From Streptomyces lanatus (lineage in GTDB: Bacteria > Actinomycetota > Actinomycetes > Streptomycetales > Streptomycetaceae), in contig NZ_BNBM01000030.1 of NCBI RefSeq assembly GCF_014655715.1, forward strand, positions 1 through 64,000: a stretch of 64,000 nucleotides of DNA, given 5' to 3'. The notes under the pieces are model-generated. The model was not told the DNA's origin, ran no database searches, and saw nothing but the letters and a program-made list of their open reading frames with translations. Shown here piece by piece: positions 33,260 through 42,566 of the stretch (position 1 is its first letter; every line of letters begins with the position of its first letter). The position numbers and the translations under genes were made by a program.

Positions 33260-34135
33260 ATGGACAGCCACAAGGATCTGCCCACCCCCACCACCCAACC
33301 CGGCCGGGACGGACTCGCCGCTCTCCTGGCCCGTCCCTCCCGCGCCCTCATCGCCCTCGACTTCGACGGCACGCTCGCCCCGATCGTCCCGGACCCGGAG
33401 CAGGCCAGGGCCCACCCCGACGCCCTCCCCGCCCTGGCAGCCCTCGCGCCGAAGGTCGCCGCCGTCGCCGTGGTCACCGGGCGGCCCGCCGACGTCGCCG
33501 TGCGGTACGGCGGTTTCGGTGGGGTTCCGGGGCTGGAGCATCTCGTCGTGCTGGGGCACTACGGTGCCGAGCGCTGGGACGCCGTGAGCGGAAAGGTCAC
33601 CGCACCGGACCCCCACCCCGGTATCGCCGCCGTCCGTGCCGAGCTGCCCGCGCTGCTGGAGGGCCACGGCACCTGGATCGAGGACAAGGGACACGCCGTG
33701 GCCGTGCACACGCGCCGCGCGGCCGATCCGCAGGGCACGTTCGACGCCCTGCGCGCCCCCCTCACCGATCTCGCCACCCGCAACGGCCTGATCGTCGAAC
33801 CGGGACGGATGGTGCTGGAACTGCGTCCTCCGGGCATGGACAAGGGGGTCGCGCTGAGCCGGTACGTGCGCGAGCTCGGTGTCGAGTCCGTCCTCTACGC
33901 CGGCGACGACCTCGGCGACCTCCCCGCCTACGCGGCCGTGGAGGCGCTGCGTTCCGACGGCACCTTCGGCGTCCTGGTGTGCAGCGGCAGCGAGGAGGTC
34001 ACCGAGCTGTCGCAGCGGGCGGATGTCGTGGTCGACGGGCCGGAAGGGGTCGTACGGCTGTTGCGGGCGATCGCTGATCAGGTGGACCGAGGCCCCGGCC
34101 CCGGCTCCGACCCCTCCTCCAGCGCGCGCAACTGA
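33260..34135 (+). CDS. otsB: Trehalose-6-phosphate phosphatase
   Basis: A 291-residue HAD phosphatase with LIALDFDGTLAPI (nucleophile Asp), VVTGRPADVA, GMDKGVALSRYV (Lys) and YAGDDLGDLPAY (metal Asp pair). Releases phosphate from trehalose-6-phosphate made by the convergent otsA. The two genes overlap by 58 bases at their 3' ends. Confidence 0.95.
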   Translation: MDSHKDLPTPTTQPGRDGLAALLARPSRALIALDFDGTLAPIVPDPEQARAHPDALPALAALAPKVAAVAVVTGRPADVAVRYGGFGGVPGLEHLVVLGHYGAERWDAVSGKVTAPDPHPGIAAVRAELPALLEGHGTWIEDKGHAVAVHTRRAADPQGTFDALRAPLTDLATRNGLIVEPGRMVLELRPPGMDKGVALSRYVRELGVESVLYAGDDLGDLPAYAAVEALRSDGTFGVLVCSGSEEVTELSQRADVVVDGPEGVVRLLRAIADQVDRGPGPGSDPSSSARN

Positions 34136-35484
34136 TCCAGGAACCACTGCGCCGGCGGCAACGCCGTTGCCGCCGCGGCCAGCCTCTTCGAGCGTTCCGC
34201 CCGTTCCTCCGGCCGCATCGTCAACGCCTCGTGCAGCGCCCGCGCCGTGTCGATCACGTCGTAGGGGTTGACGGGGATCGCGTCCTCGCCCAGTTCCTCG
34301 AAGGCGCCGGCCTCCCGGGAGAGCACCAGCGCGCACCCCTCGTCGGAGAGGACGGGCATCTCCTTCGCGACGAGGTTCATGCCGTCGCGAATGGGGTTGA
34401 CCAGCGCCACGTCGGCGAGTCGGTAGGCGGCCAGGGAGCGGGCGAAGTCGTCCTTGACGTGGAGGACGACCGGGGTCCAGTCCGGTGTTCCGTAGCGGGA
34501 GTTGATCTCCGTCGCCAGGCGCTGGACCTCCGCCGTGTAGTCGCGGTAGACCGCCAGGTCCTGGCGGGAGGGGTACGCGAAGGCCACGTGCACGACCTTC
34601 TCCCGCCACTCGGGGTGGTCGTCGAGCAGTTGGCCGTACGCCAGCAGGCCGCGCGCGATGTTCTTCGACAGCTCGGTGCGGTCGACCCGGACGATCGTCT
34701 TCCGGCCCTCGCCGATCTCGTCGCGCAGCGCCTCCATCCGCTCGGCCACATCGGCCTGATGCGCCCGCGCCCGCAGGAAGTCCGCGTCCGCCCCCAGCCC
34801 GTGCACCCCGACCCGCGTGCCCCCGAGCCCGCCGGCGAACCGCTCCGCGCACGCCTCGAACGCGTCCGCCCACCGGCGGGTCAGGAAGCCGAGCCGGTCC
34901 GCGCCGAGCATGCCGCGGAGGAGCTGGGTGCGGATGTCGTCCGGCAGCATCCCGAAGTAGTCGGCCGGCGCCCACGGCGTGTGCGAGAAGTGGCCGATGC
35001 GGAGGTCGGGGCGCAGGTCGCGGAGCATCCCGGGCACCAGGCACAGGTGGTAGTCCTGCACCAGCACCGCCGCCCCGGGCGCCGCCTCCGCGGCCAGCGC
35101 CTGGGCGAAGGCGCGGTTGTACGTCTCGTACGCCGCCCACTGCCGCCGGAACTCCGCGTCGAAGACCGGCTCCAGCGGCGTCTGGTACAGCATGTGATGG
35201 ACGAACCACAGGACCGAGTTCGCGATGCCGTTGTACGCGTCCGCGTGCACATCGGCCGGGATGGGCAGCATGCGCACGCCCTCCTCGCCGGCCCCGCGCC
35301 GCACCGCCTCCCGGTCGCCGTCGGACAGCGCCGAGCACACCCACAGCGCGCCCGCGTCCGGCCCGATCGCCGAGAGCCCGGAGACGACCCCGCCGCCGCC
35401 CCGCTTGGAGTGCAGCGAGCCGTCCTCGCCCACCGAGTACGAGACCGGACCGCGGTTCGAAGCGACCAGCACCTTGGAAGCCAT
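34078..35484 (-). CDS. otsA: Trehalose-6-phosphate synthase (GT20)
   Basis: About 468 residues from ATG 35484. Features: VLVASNRGPVSYS and GGGGVVSGL (nucleotide-sugar loop), WVCSALSDGDR, YHLCLVPGMLR, IGHFSHTPWAP, DRTELSKNI and NPIRDGMNLVAKE. Transfers glucose from a nucleoside diphosphate to glucose-6-phosphate. A TTG at 35493 in the same frame is less likely. Works with otsB for osmoprotectant trehalose. Confidence 0.94.
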   Translation of the reverse strand: MASKVLVASNRGPVSYSVGEDGSLHSKRGGGGVVSGLSAIGPDAGALWVCSALSDGDREAVRRGAGEEGVRMLPIPADVHADAYNGIANSVLWFVHHMLYQTPLEPVFDAEFRRQWAAYETYNRAFAQALAAEAAPGAAVLVQDYHLCLVPGMLRDLRPDLRIGHFSHTPWAPADYFGMLPDDIRTQLLRGMLGADRLGFLTRRWADAFEACAERFAGGLGGTRVGVHGLGADADFLRARAHQADVAERMEALRDEIGEGRKTIVRVDRTELSKNIARGLLAYGQLLDDHPEWREKVVHVAFAYPSRQDLAVYRDYTAEVQRLATEINSRYGTPDWTPVVLHVKDDFARSLAAYRLADVALVNPIRDGMNLVAKEMPVLSDEGCALVLSREAGAFEELGEDAIPVNPYDVIDTARALHEALTMRPEERAERSKRLAAAATALPPAQWFLDQLRALEEGSEPGPGPRST

Positions 35485-35579
35485 ACGCCACAACCTAGCC
35501 CGCCTCGGAAACGCTCAAACGTACGCTTCCGCTCAGTAGCCGAAGCCCGTACGCCCTGTATACGGCCGGTTTCCGGCGT

Positions 35580-36524
35580 TTACGCGACCTTCCGTGTCGC
35601 GTACTCGGCGATCTCCACCATCGGCGGCCGTTCCTCGGTGTCCACAGAGTACGTACGTGGCTCGAAACCGTCCCCGCCCCGCTCGAACTGGGTGAGGGAA
35701 GGGCGGACCAGATGTCCGCGCGCCAGCCTCAGCTGTGCCGTGCGGTAGATCGCCGCGGACATCCGGCCGAGCGCCTGTCCGTCCTGGTGGCGGTGCTTGC
35801 GCACCCCGACGTCCACCTGGGCCAGCGCGTCCAGGCCCACCAGATGCAGGGCGTCGACCAGCATGCCCAGCTCGACGCCGTATCCCACGGGGAACGGCAG
35901 CTGCTCGAGCAGCGACCTGCGTGCCGCGTACTCGCCGCCCAGCGGCTGTACGAAACCGGCCAGCTGGGGCCAGTGCATGTTCAGCAGCGGGCGGGCCATC
36001 AGTTCCGTGACCCGGCCGCCCTGCCCGGCGGCGCCGCCGAGGGGGCGGTCGTACATCGCCTTGACCAGATCGACTCCCGGGTCGGTGAGCAGCGGGCCGA
36101 CGATGCCGGAGACGAACTCGGAGGAGAACTCCCTCAGGTCGGCGTCGATGAAGCAGACGATGTCGCCGGTCGTCACCAGCAGGGAGCGCCACAGGACCTC
36201 GCCCTTGCCGGGTACGGCCGGGATGCGCGGCAGGATCGCGTCGCGGTGGACGACCCTCGCACCGGCCGCCGCGGCGACCTCCGAGGTGCGGTCCGTGGAG
36301 CCGGAGTCGACCACGACGATCTCGTCGACCAGCGGGATCTGCCGGACCAGGTCATGGACGATGACCGCGACGATGTCGCCGACGGTCTCCTCCTCGTCGA
36401 GCGCGGGCAGGACGACGGAGACCGACTGGCCCGTACGCTGCTTGGCGGCCAGGATCTGGTGGACGGGGCGATCGGCGGCGGACCAGGAGCGGGTGCTCAG
36501 CCAGCGCTCGGCTTCTTCCAGCAC
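35580..36524 (-). CDS. gpgS: Glucosyl-3-phosphoglycerate synthase (GT2/GT81)
   Basis: A 314-residue glycosyltransferase: VVLPALDEEETVGDIV, VDEIVVVDSGSTDRT, KGEVLWRSLLVTTGDIVCFIDADL (DxD), NMHWPQLAGFVQPLGGEYAARR and VGVRKHRHQD. It forms glucosyl-3-phosphoglycerate, the first step of glucosylglycerate or methylglucose polysaccharide synthesis, from NDP-glucose and 3-phosphoglycerate. Placed beside trehalose genes, both stress-related sugar pathways. Confidence 0.88.
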   Translation of the reverse strand: MLEEAERWLSTRSWSAADRPVHQILAAKQRTGQSVSVVLPALDEEETVGDIVAVIVHDLVRQIPLVDEIVVVDSGSTDRTSEVAAAAGARVVHRDAILPRIPAVPGKGEVLWRSLLVTTGDIVCFIDADLREFSSEFVSGIVGPLLTDPGVDLVKAMYDRPLGGAAGQGGRVTELMARPLLNMHWPQLAGFVQPLGGEYAARRSLLEQLPFPVGYGVELGMLVDALHLVGLDALAQVDVGVRKHRHQDGQALGRMSAAIYRTAQLRLARGHLVRPSLTQFERGGDGFEPRTYSVDTEERPPMVEIAEYATRKVA

Positions 36525-36655
36525 GGTCGGTGGCTCCTCACATGTGTCTCGCGGTTCGGACGACTATCTCAACTGTCCTGGCCTTCGGTTACAGTCTTGA
36601 ACAACGCCGATGACCATCGCATGTCCGAGGTCACCGAGCTGACAACCGAATACCG

Positions 36656-36798
36656 CTCATCCAGAGGGGCAGAGGGATACGGCCCGATGAAGCCCCGGCA
36701 ACCCTCCAGCCGGTCTTTCCACGTCGTTGTGGTGAGGCTCCCGGCTAGGGAAGGTGCCAAATCCGTCTCACGGCGAGATGCGTCGTGAGGAAGATGAG
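36656..36798 (+). promoter_or_regulatory. SAM-I (S-box) riboswitch upstream of thrC
   Basis: P1 strands CTCATC (36656-36661) and GATGAG (36793-36798) close an element with the S-box core: ccagaggggcagaggga, cggcccgatgaagccccgg, caacc, and ggtgccaaatccg. The closing P1 strand runs into the purine-rich leader of thrC, with no U-run terminator, suggesting translational control. High SAM should lower expression. Confidence 0.93.
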
Positions 36799-36818
36799 GA
36801 GAAAGGGCCTCGCCTCAC

Positions 36819-38105
36819 ATGGCTGCGCAGACTGTTGCAAGCACCACTGAATCCACCGTAGACCTCGGCCCCGCCGCGGCGCTCTCCTGCCGCGAGTGCG
36901 GTCATCGGGTACCGCTCGGCCCGGTCTTCGCGTGCGAGGAGTGTTTCGGCCCGCTGGAGATCGCCTACGACTTCTCGGCCTACGACGCCGAGGAGCTCCG
37001 CAAGCGGATCGAAGCGGGTCCCGCGAACATCTGGCGTTACGCGCCGCTGCTGCCCGTCCCCGCCGACGTGGCCACCAAGCCGAACATCAACCCCGGCTGG
37101 ACCCAGCTCGTCAAGGCCGACAACCTCGCGCGTGAGCTGGGCGTCGACACCGGCAAGCTGTTCATCAAGGACGACTCCGGCAACCCGACGCACTCCTTCA
37201 AGGACCGCGTCGTCGCCCAGGCCATCGAGGCCGCCCGCGCCTTCGGCTTCACCACGCTCTCCTGCTCCTCCACCGGCAACCTCGCCGGTGCCGTCGGCGC
37301 CGCGGCGGCCCGCGCCGGCTTCCGCTCCTGCGTGTTCATCCCGCACGACCTGGAGCAGGGCAAGGTCGTCATGGCCGCGGTCTACGGCGGCGAGCTCGTC
37401 GGCATCGAGGGCAACTACGACGACGTGAACCGTTTCTGCTCCGAGCTGATCGGCGACCCGGCGGGCGAGGGCTGGGGCTTCGTCAACGTCAATCTGCGGC
37501 CCTACTACGCCGAGGGCTCCAAGACCCTGGCGTACGAGATCTGCGAGCAGCTCGGCTGGCAGCTCCCCGACCAGCTGGTCGTGCCGATCGCGTCCGGCTC
37601 GCAGCTCACGAAGATCGACAAGGGTCTGCAGGAGCTGATCAAGCTCGGGCTCGTCGAGGACAAGCCGTACAAGATCTTCGGCGCCCAGGCGGAAGGGTGC
37701 TCGCCGGTGTCGACGGCCTTCAAGGCCGGCCATGACGTGGTCCGGCCCCAGAAGCCGAACACCATCGCCAAGTCCCTCGCCATCGGCAACCCGGCCGACG
37801 GGCCGTATGTCCTCGACATCGCGCGCCGCACGGGCGGGTTCGTGGAGGATGTGACGGACACACAGGTCGTCGAAGCGATCAAGATCCTGGCCCGCACGGA
37901 GGGCATCTTCGCGGAGACCGCCGGTGGTGTGACGGTGGGTGTCGCGAAGAAGCTCATCGAGAACGGGGTCCTCGACCCCACCAAGACCACCGTCGTGCTG
38001 AACACCGGCGACGGCCTGAAGACGCTGGACGCGGTGGCCGGTACCGGTCTGACCGCCACCATCCGCCCGAACCTGGACTCCTTCCGAGAGGCTGGCCTCG
38101 CATGA
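36819..38105 (+). CDS. thrC: Threonine synthase
   Basis: A 428-residue PLP enzyme that makes threonine from O-phosphohomoserine. N-terminal zinc-ribbon-like cysteines (CRECGHRVPLGPVFACEECFG), PLP Lys128 in NPTHSFKDR, and CSSTGNLAGA. Preceded by a SAM riboswitch and overlapping the sulfur carrier gene by ATGA. Confidence 0.96.
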   Translation: MAAQTVASTTESTVDLGPAAALSCRECGHRVPLGPVFACEECFGPLEIAYDFSAYDAEELRKRIEAGPANIWRYAPLLPVPADVATKPNINPGWTQLVKADNLARELGVDTGKLFIKDDSGNPTHSFKDRVVAQAIEAARAFGFTTLSCSSTGNLAGAVGAAAARAGFRSCVFIPHDLEQGKVVMAAVYGGELVGIEGNYDDVNRFCSELIGDPAGEGWGFVNVNLRPYYAEGSKTLAYEICEQLGWQLPDQLVVPIASGSQLTKIDKGLQELIKLGLVEDKPYKIFGAQAEGCSPVSTAFKAGHDVVRPQKPNTIAKSLAIGNPADGPYVLDIARRTGGFVEDVTDTQVVEAIKILARTEGIFAETAGGVTVGVAKKLIENGVLDPTKTTVVLNTGDGLKTLDAVAGTGLTATIRPNLDSFREAGLA

Positions 38106-38377
38106 GCGTGACCGTTCGTATCCCCACCATCCTGCGCACCTACACCGGCGGACAGGCCGAGGTCGCCGCCGAGGGTGCCAACCTCGGTGAGGTCATCTCC
38201 GACCTGGAGAAGAACCACACCGGCATCGCCGCTCGGGTGCTCGACGACCAGGGCAAGCTGCGTCGGTTCGTGAATGTGTACGTCAATGACGACGACGTGC
38301 GTTTCGAGCAGGGGCTGGAGACGGCCACGCCCGACGGGGCCGGCGTTTCCATCATCCCGGCCGTCGCCGGAGGCTGA
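38102..38377 (+). CDS. ThiS/MoaD-family sulfur carrier (CysO-like)
   Basis: A 91-residue ubiquitin-fold protein ending in Gly-Gly (IIPAVAGG), the site of thiocarboxylate formation. Sequence VTVRIPTILRTYTGGQAEVAAEG and DVRFEQGLETATPDGAGVSIIPAVAGG resembles CysO of M. tuberculosis, the sulfide donor for CysM. Coupled to thrC and so under the same SAM riboswitch. Confidence 0.9.
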   Translation: MSVTVRIPTILRTYTGGQAEVAAEGANLGEVISDLEKNHTGIAARVLDDQGKLRRFVNVYVNDDDVRFEQGLETATPDGAGVSIIPAVAGG

Positions 38378-38438
38378 TCGGAGCTGACCGAATGACCGAA
38401 CATTACCGTCGGTAACACCGGTCACCGAGAGTTCATTG

Positions 38439-38475
38439 AATTGCCCCCTCCGTGAGAGAAGCGGAGGGGGCAATT
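38439..38475 (+). terminator. Terminator after thrC-cysO
   Basis: Stem AATTGCCCCCTCCG / CGGAGGGGGCAATT with a nine-base loop; perfect 14-bp arms. Confidence 0.9.
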
Positions 38476-38829
38476 CTGTGTGGTTGAGCGGGGTACAGTT
38501 GGGGAATGTGCCGCCGATCTCCGAGTCGGCTGCCCTTGATTTCTGCCGCGGGCCCGACAAGAAGTAGCCAAAGTGTGCGGGTTTTTTGCGGCTTCTGTTC
38601 CTTTTGTCAGGTCCGACTTGACCTGAAGTCAGGGGAATTGTCCCCACATTCCCGACCGGTCGTGCCCGGATTTCTCGTCCGATTGACCTGTTGCAGACGG
38701 CAGTTGGGCAGATACATTCAGCCGCGGTCGACGCGTTCCGGCGCACGCCCCCGACCGATGGGGGGTGAGGTCTGACCCGGATCCGCGAAGTGTGGATCTG
38801 TGCAAGGGCCAGTAATAGGGGAGTTAGGC
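38476..38829 (+). other. Long leader/promoter region before the cold-shock gene
   Basis: About 350 bases without a supported gene. An 89-codon frame at 38506-38775 has poor codon bias and no ribosome binding site. Cold-shock genes often have long structured leaders; the promoter is likely here, but no clear box is visible. Confidence 0.5.
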
Positions 38830-39036
38830 ATGGCTCAGGGCACCGTCAAGTGGTTCAACGCGGAGAAGGGGTACGGCTTCATCGCGGTCGACGGTGGTGC
38901 GGATGTTTTCGTCCACTACAGCGCGATCCAGATGGACGGGTACCGCACCCTGGAGGAAGGCCAGCGGGTCGATTTCGAGATCTCGCAGGGTCAGAAGGGG
39001 CCTCAGGCGGACATGGTCCGGCTGGCGGCCGGCTGA
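38830..39036 (+). CDS. Cold-shock protein (CspA family)
   Basis: A 68-residue OB-fold RNA chaperone with RNP1 KGYGFIAV and RNP2 VFVHYSAI. The start is the ATG of MAQGTVKWFN, behind GGGGAG; the frame extends upstream without support. In S. coelicolor, as I recall, the same gene precedes groEL2. Confidence 0.95.
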   Translation: MAQGTVKWFNAEKGYGFIAVDGGADVFVHYSAIQMDGYRTLEEGQRVDFEISQGQKGPQADMVRLAAG

Positions 39037-39071
39037 AGCACGCGTCGACTAACAGCAGCGACGTTCTTCTT

Positions 39072-39107
39072 CGAAGGGCCCGCACCTCCCGGGGTGCGGG
39101 CCCTTCG
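39072..39107 (+). terminator. Terminator after the cold-shock gene
   Basis: Perfect 15-bp stem CGAAGGGCCCGCACC / GGTGCGGGCCCTTCG, loop of six. Confidence 0.9.
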
Positions 39108-39183
39108 CCGTGCCCGGACGCGGGGGTTCGATCCCCGAGAGCCGCTTGCGCCCGCCCGTCGCCCGACCGCCACCCCTCATCGA

Positions 39184-39267
39184 GCGCTCGCTTCGCGAGC
39201 GCGCCTTGCACTCTCATGGGTCGAGTGCTAATCATTGGCGTTAGCACTCTGAAGGTGAGAGTGACAA
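39184..39267 (+). promoter_or_regulatory. Tandem CIRCE (HrcA) operators, with an adjoining hairpin
   Basis: CIRCE 1 (39205-39231): cttgcactc-N9-gagtgctaa. CIRCE 2 (39241-39267): ttagcactc-N9-gagtgacaa. Each has the TTAGCACTC-N9-GAGTGCTAA plan with a few mismatches in one arm. Just upstream is a perfect hairpin gcgctcgc-ttc-gcgagcgc (39184-39203). HrcA represses groEL genes through CIRCE until heat shock. Confidence 0.93.
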
Positions 39268-39394
39268 AGAAGGACCGGGTCGGTGAGGCCCGCAGGCCGG
39301 GTGGGGCAAGGAACCACAAGGCATGTGAGCCGTCCGTCGCGGGCGCGGGCGCGGTCCGAAGGAATCACCCCCAGTCCTGGAGGGACCACTTCAC

Positions 39395-41017
<1,623 letters not shown>

Positions 41018-41047
41018 TCTGCCTGAGGGTTGATCAACGTCCTTACT

Positions 41048-41096
41048 GAGGGCGGTGCCTGCTGTTGCGAGATTCGCGACAGGGGGTGCCGCCCTC
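41048..41096 (+). terminator. groEL2 terminator hairpin
   Basis: GAGGGCGG / CCGCCCTC outer stem enclosing CTGTTGCGA / TCGCGACAG inner stem. Confidence 0.75.
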
Positions 41097-41121
41097 GGTG
41101 CGTTCGCGGGTGCGGGTGAGT

Positions 41122-41153
41122 GGGGGCTGGTCGCGCAGTTCCCCGCGCCCCTT
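41122..41153 (+). repeat. Dispersed streptomycete repeat, copy after groEL2
   Basis: ctggtcgcgcagttccccg core followed by cgccccttaa, same orientation as the copy near 22.8 kb. Confidence 0.85.
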
Positions 41154-41254
41154 AAGTACGTGCACTGGACCCCTCTCAAAACCGATCTCCCCTCCCGGGA
41201 ATGCGCGACCTCACACGCACCGTTGCTTCATGAGGTGCAACAATGCGTGCGCAC

Positions 41255-41268
41255 ATACCGCTCGGTAT
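41255..41268. promoter_or_regulatory. TetR-type palindrome ATACCG-CT-CGGTAT
   Basis: Perfect 6-bp arms 32 bases before the flavin oxidoreductase start; a second, looser palindrome GTTGC...GCAAC (41222-41241) lies just upstream. Both resemble TetR-family operators, but no regulator gene is adjacent. Confidence 0.6.
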
Positions 41269-41300
41269 AGACCGTCGTCCCTTTCCCAGGAGCTCTCCCT

Positions 41301-42431
41301 ATGACCGTCACCCAGCCCGCCGCCGCCTCCCGTGCGGCGCAGATTCTGTCCCGGCCTACCTCGATCAATGGCCTCACCGTTCCCAACCGCATCGTGATGG
41401 CGCCGATGACGCGGATGTTCTCGCCGGGCGGGGTGCCCGGGGAGGACGTGGTGTCGTACTACTCGCGGCGGGCCGGGGCCGGGGTGGGGCTTGTCGTCAC
41501 CGAGGGGACGTATGTCGGGCATGAGTCGGCCGGGCAGAGCGACCGGGTGCCGCGGTTCCACGGGGAGGAGCAGCTGGCCGGGTGGGCGAAGGTCGCGGAC
41601 GCCGTGCATGCCGCGGGTGGGGCGATCGTGCCGCAGTTGTGGCACATCGGCATGGTGCGTCAGCAGGGGCAGCCGCCCTTCGCCGAGGCCCCGGCCGTGG
41701 GGCCCTCGGGGCTGCGGATCGGTGCGGACGAGGCCACCGGCCGGGCCATGACCCGGGCCGACCTGGACGATGTCATCGGCGCCTTCGCCGAGGCCGCCGC
41801 GGACGCCGAGCGGATCGGGTTCGACGGTGTGGAGATCCACGGTGCGCACGGGTATCTGGTGGACCAGTTCCTGTGGGAGGGGACCAACCGGCGTACGGAC
41901 GCGTACGGCGGTGACCCCGTCGCCCGTACCAAGTTCGGCGCCGAGATCGTCGCCGCTGTGAGGGAGAAGGTCTCCGCCGACTTCCCCGTCATCTTCCGTT
42001 ACTCGCAGTGGAAGCAGGAGGCCTACGACGCCCGTCTCGCCGAGAGCCCGCAGGAGCTGGAGGCCATCCTCGCCCCGCTCGCCGCGGCCGGTGTCGACGC
42101 CTTCCACGCCTCCACCCGTCGCTACTGGGTCCCGGAGTTCGACGGCTCCGACCTCAACCTCGCGGGCTGGACGAAGAAGCTGACCGGCAAGCCCACCATC
42201 ACGGTCGGCTCGGTCGGTCTGGACGGGGAGTTCCTTGGGGCGTTCGTCGGGCAGGGTTCCGCGCTGAAGGGCATCGACGATCTGCTGGACCGGCTGGAGG
42301 CCGAGGAGTTCGACTTCGTCGCCGTCGGGCGGGCGCTGCTGCAGGACCCGGAGTGGGCCGCGAAGGTGCTGGACGGGCGGTTCGGTGAGCTGGCGGCGTA
42401 TGACGCGGCTTCGCTGAAGACGCTGAGCTGA
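41301..42431 (+). CDS. Old yellow enzyme-like NADH:flavin oxidoreductase
   Basis: A 376-residue FMN TIM barrel. IVMAPMTRMFSPGGVPGEDVVSYYSRRA at the N-terminus, PQLWHIGMV, and HGAHGYLVDQFLWEGTNRRTDAYGG with the substrate-binding His pair. Reduces electrophilic alkenes such as enones with NAD(P)H. The palindrome in the promoter suggests induction by an electrophile or drug. RBS AGGAG. Confidence 0.93.
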   Translation: MTVTQPAAASRAAQILSRPTSINGLTVPNRIVMAPMTRMFSPGGVPGEDVVSYYSRRAGAGVGLVVTEGTYVGHESAGQSDRVPRFHGEEQLAGWAKVADAVHAAGGAIVPQLWHIGMVRQQGQPPFAEAPAVGPSGLRIGADEATGRAMTRADLDDVIGAFAEAAADAERIGFDGVEIHGAHGYLVDQFLWEGTNRRTDAYGGDPVARTKFGAEIVAAVREKVSADFPVIFRYSQWKQEAYDARLAESPQELEAILAPLAAAGVDAFHASTRRYWVPEFDGSDLNLAGWTKKLTGKPTITVGSVGLDGEFLGAFVGQGSALKGIDDLLDRLEAEEFDFVAVGRALLQDPEWAAKVLDGRFGELAAYDAASLKTLS

Positions 42432-42445
42432 CGGTCGGTCCCTAG

Positions 42446-42471
42446 GGTCACCCCCTCTCCGGGGGGTGACC
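42446..42471 (+). terminator. Terminator after the oxidoreductase
   Basis: GGTCACCCCC / GGGGGTGACC, perfect 10-bp stem, loop of six. Confidence 0.8.
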
Positions 42472-42484
42472 TGCGTCGCTTGAG

Positions 42485-42504
42485 TAAGTCAATCAACTGA
42501 CTTA
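42485..42504. promoter_or_regulatory. MarR-like palindrome TAAGTCA-N6-TGACTTA
   Basis: Perfect 7-bp arms, AT-rich against the GC-rich background, 63 bases before the MFS start. It looks like an operator for a MarR-family repressor encoded elsewhere. Confidence 0.65.
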
Positions 42505-42566
42505 AGGTTGCCTGGGTCAATCAGACACCCTTCACCTTGCTCGAGCGCCGACGGAGGCTCCCGCCC

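Noticed and set aside
33206..35491. 761-codon frame on the minus strand over otsA/otsB
   Set aside because: Arg/Gly-rich shadow of otsA in another frame and antisense to otsB; no domains.
38506..38775. 89-codon frame before the cold-shock gene
   Set aside because: No ribosome binding site, codon bias unlike neighbours, no family; more likely leader DNA.
39121..39137. tRNA T-arm-like gggggttcgatccccg
   Set aside because: No acceptor stem, anticodon arm or CCA end could be built around it, so no tRNA gene or att site is claimed.
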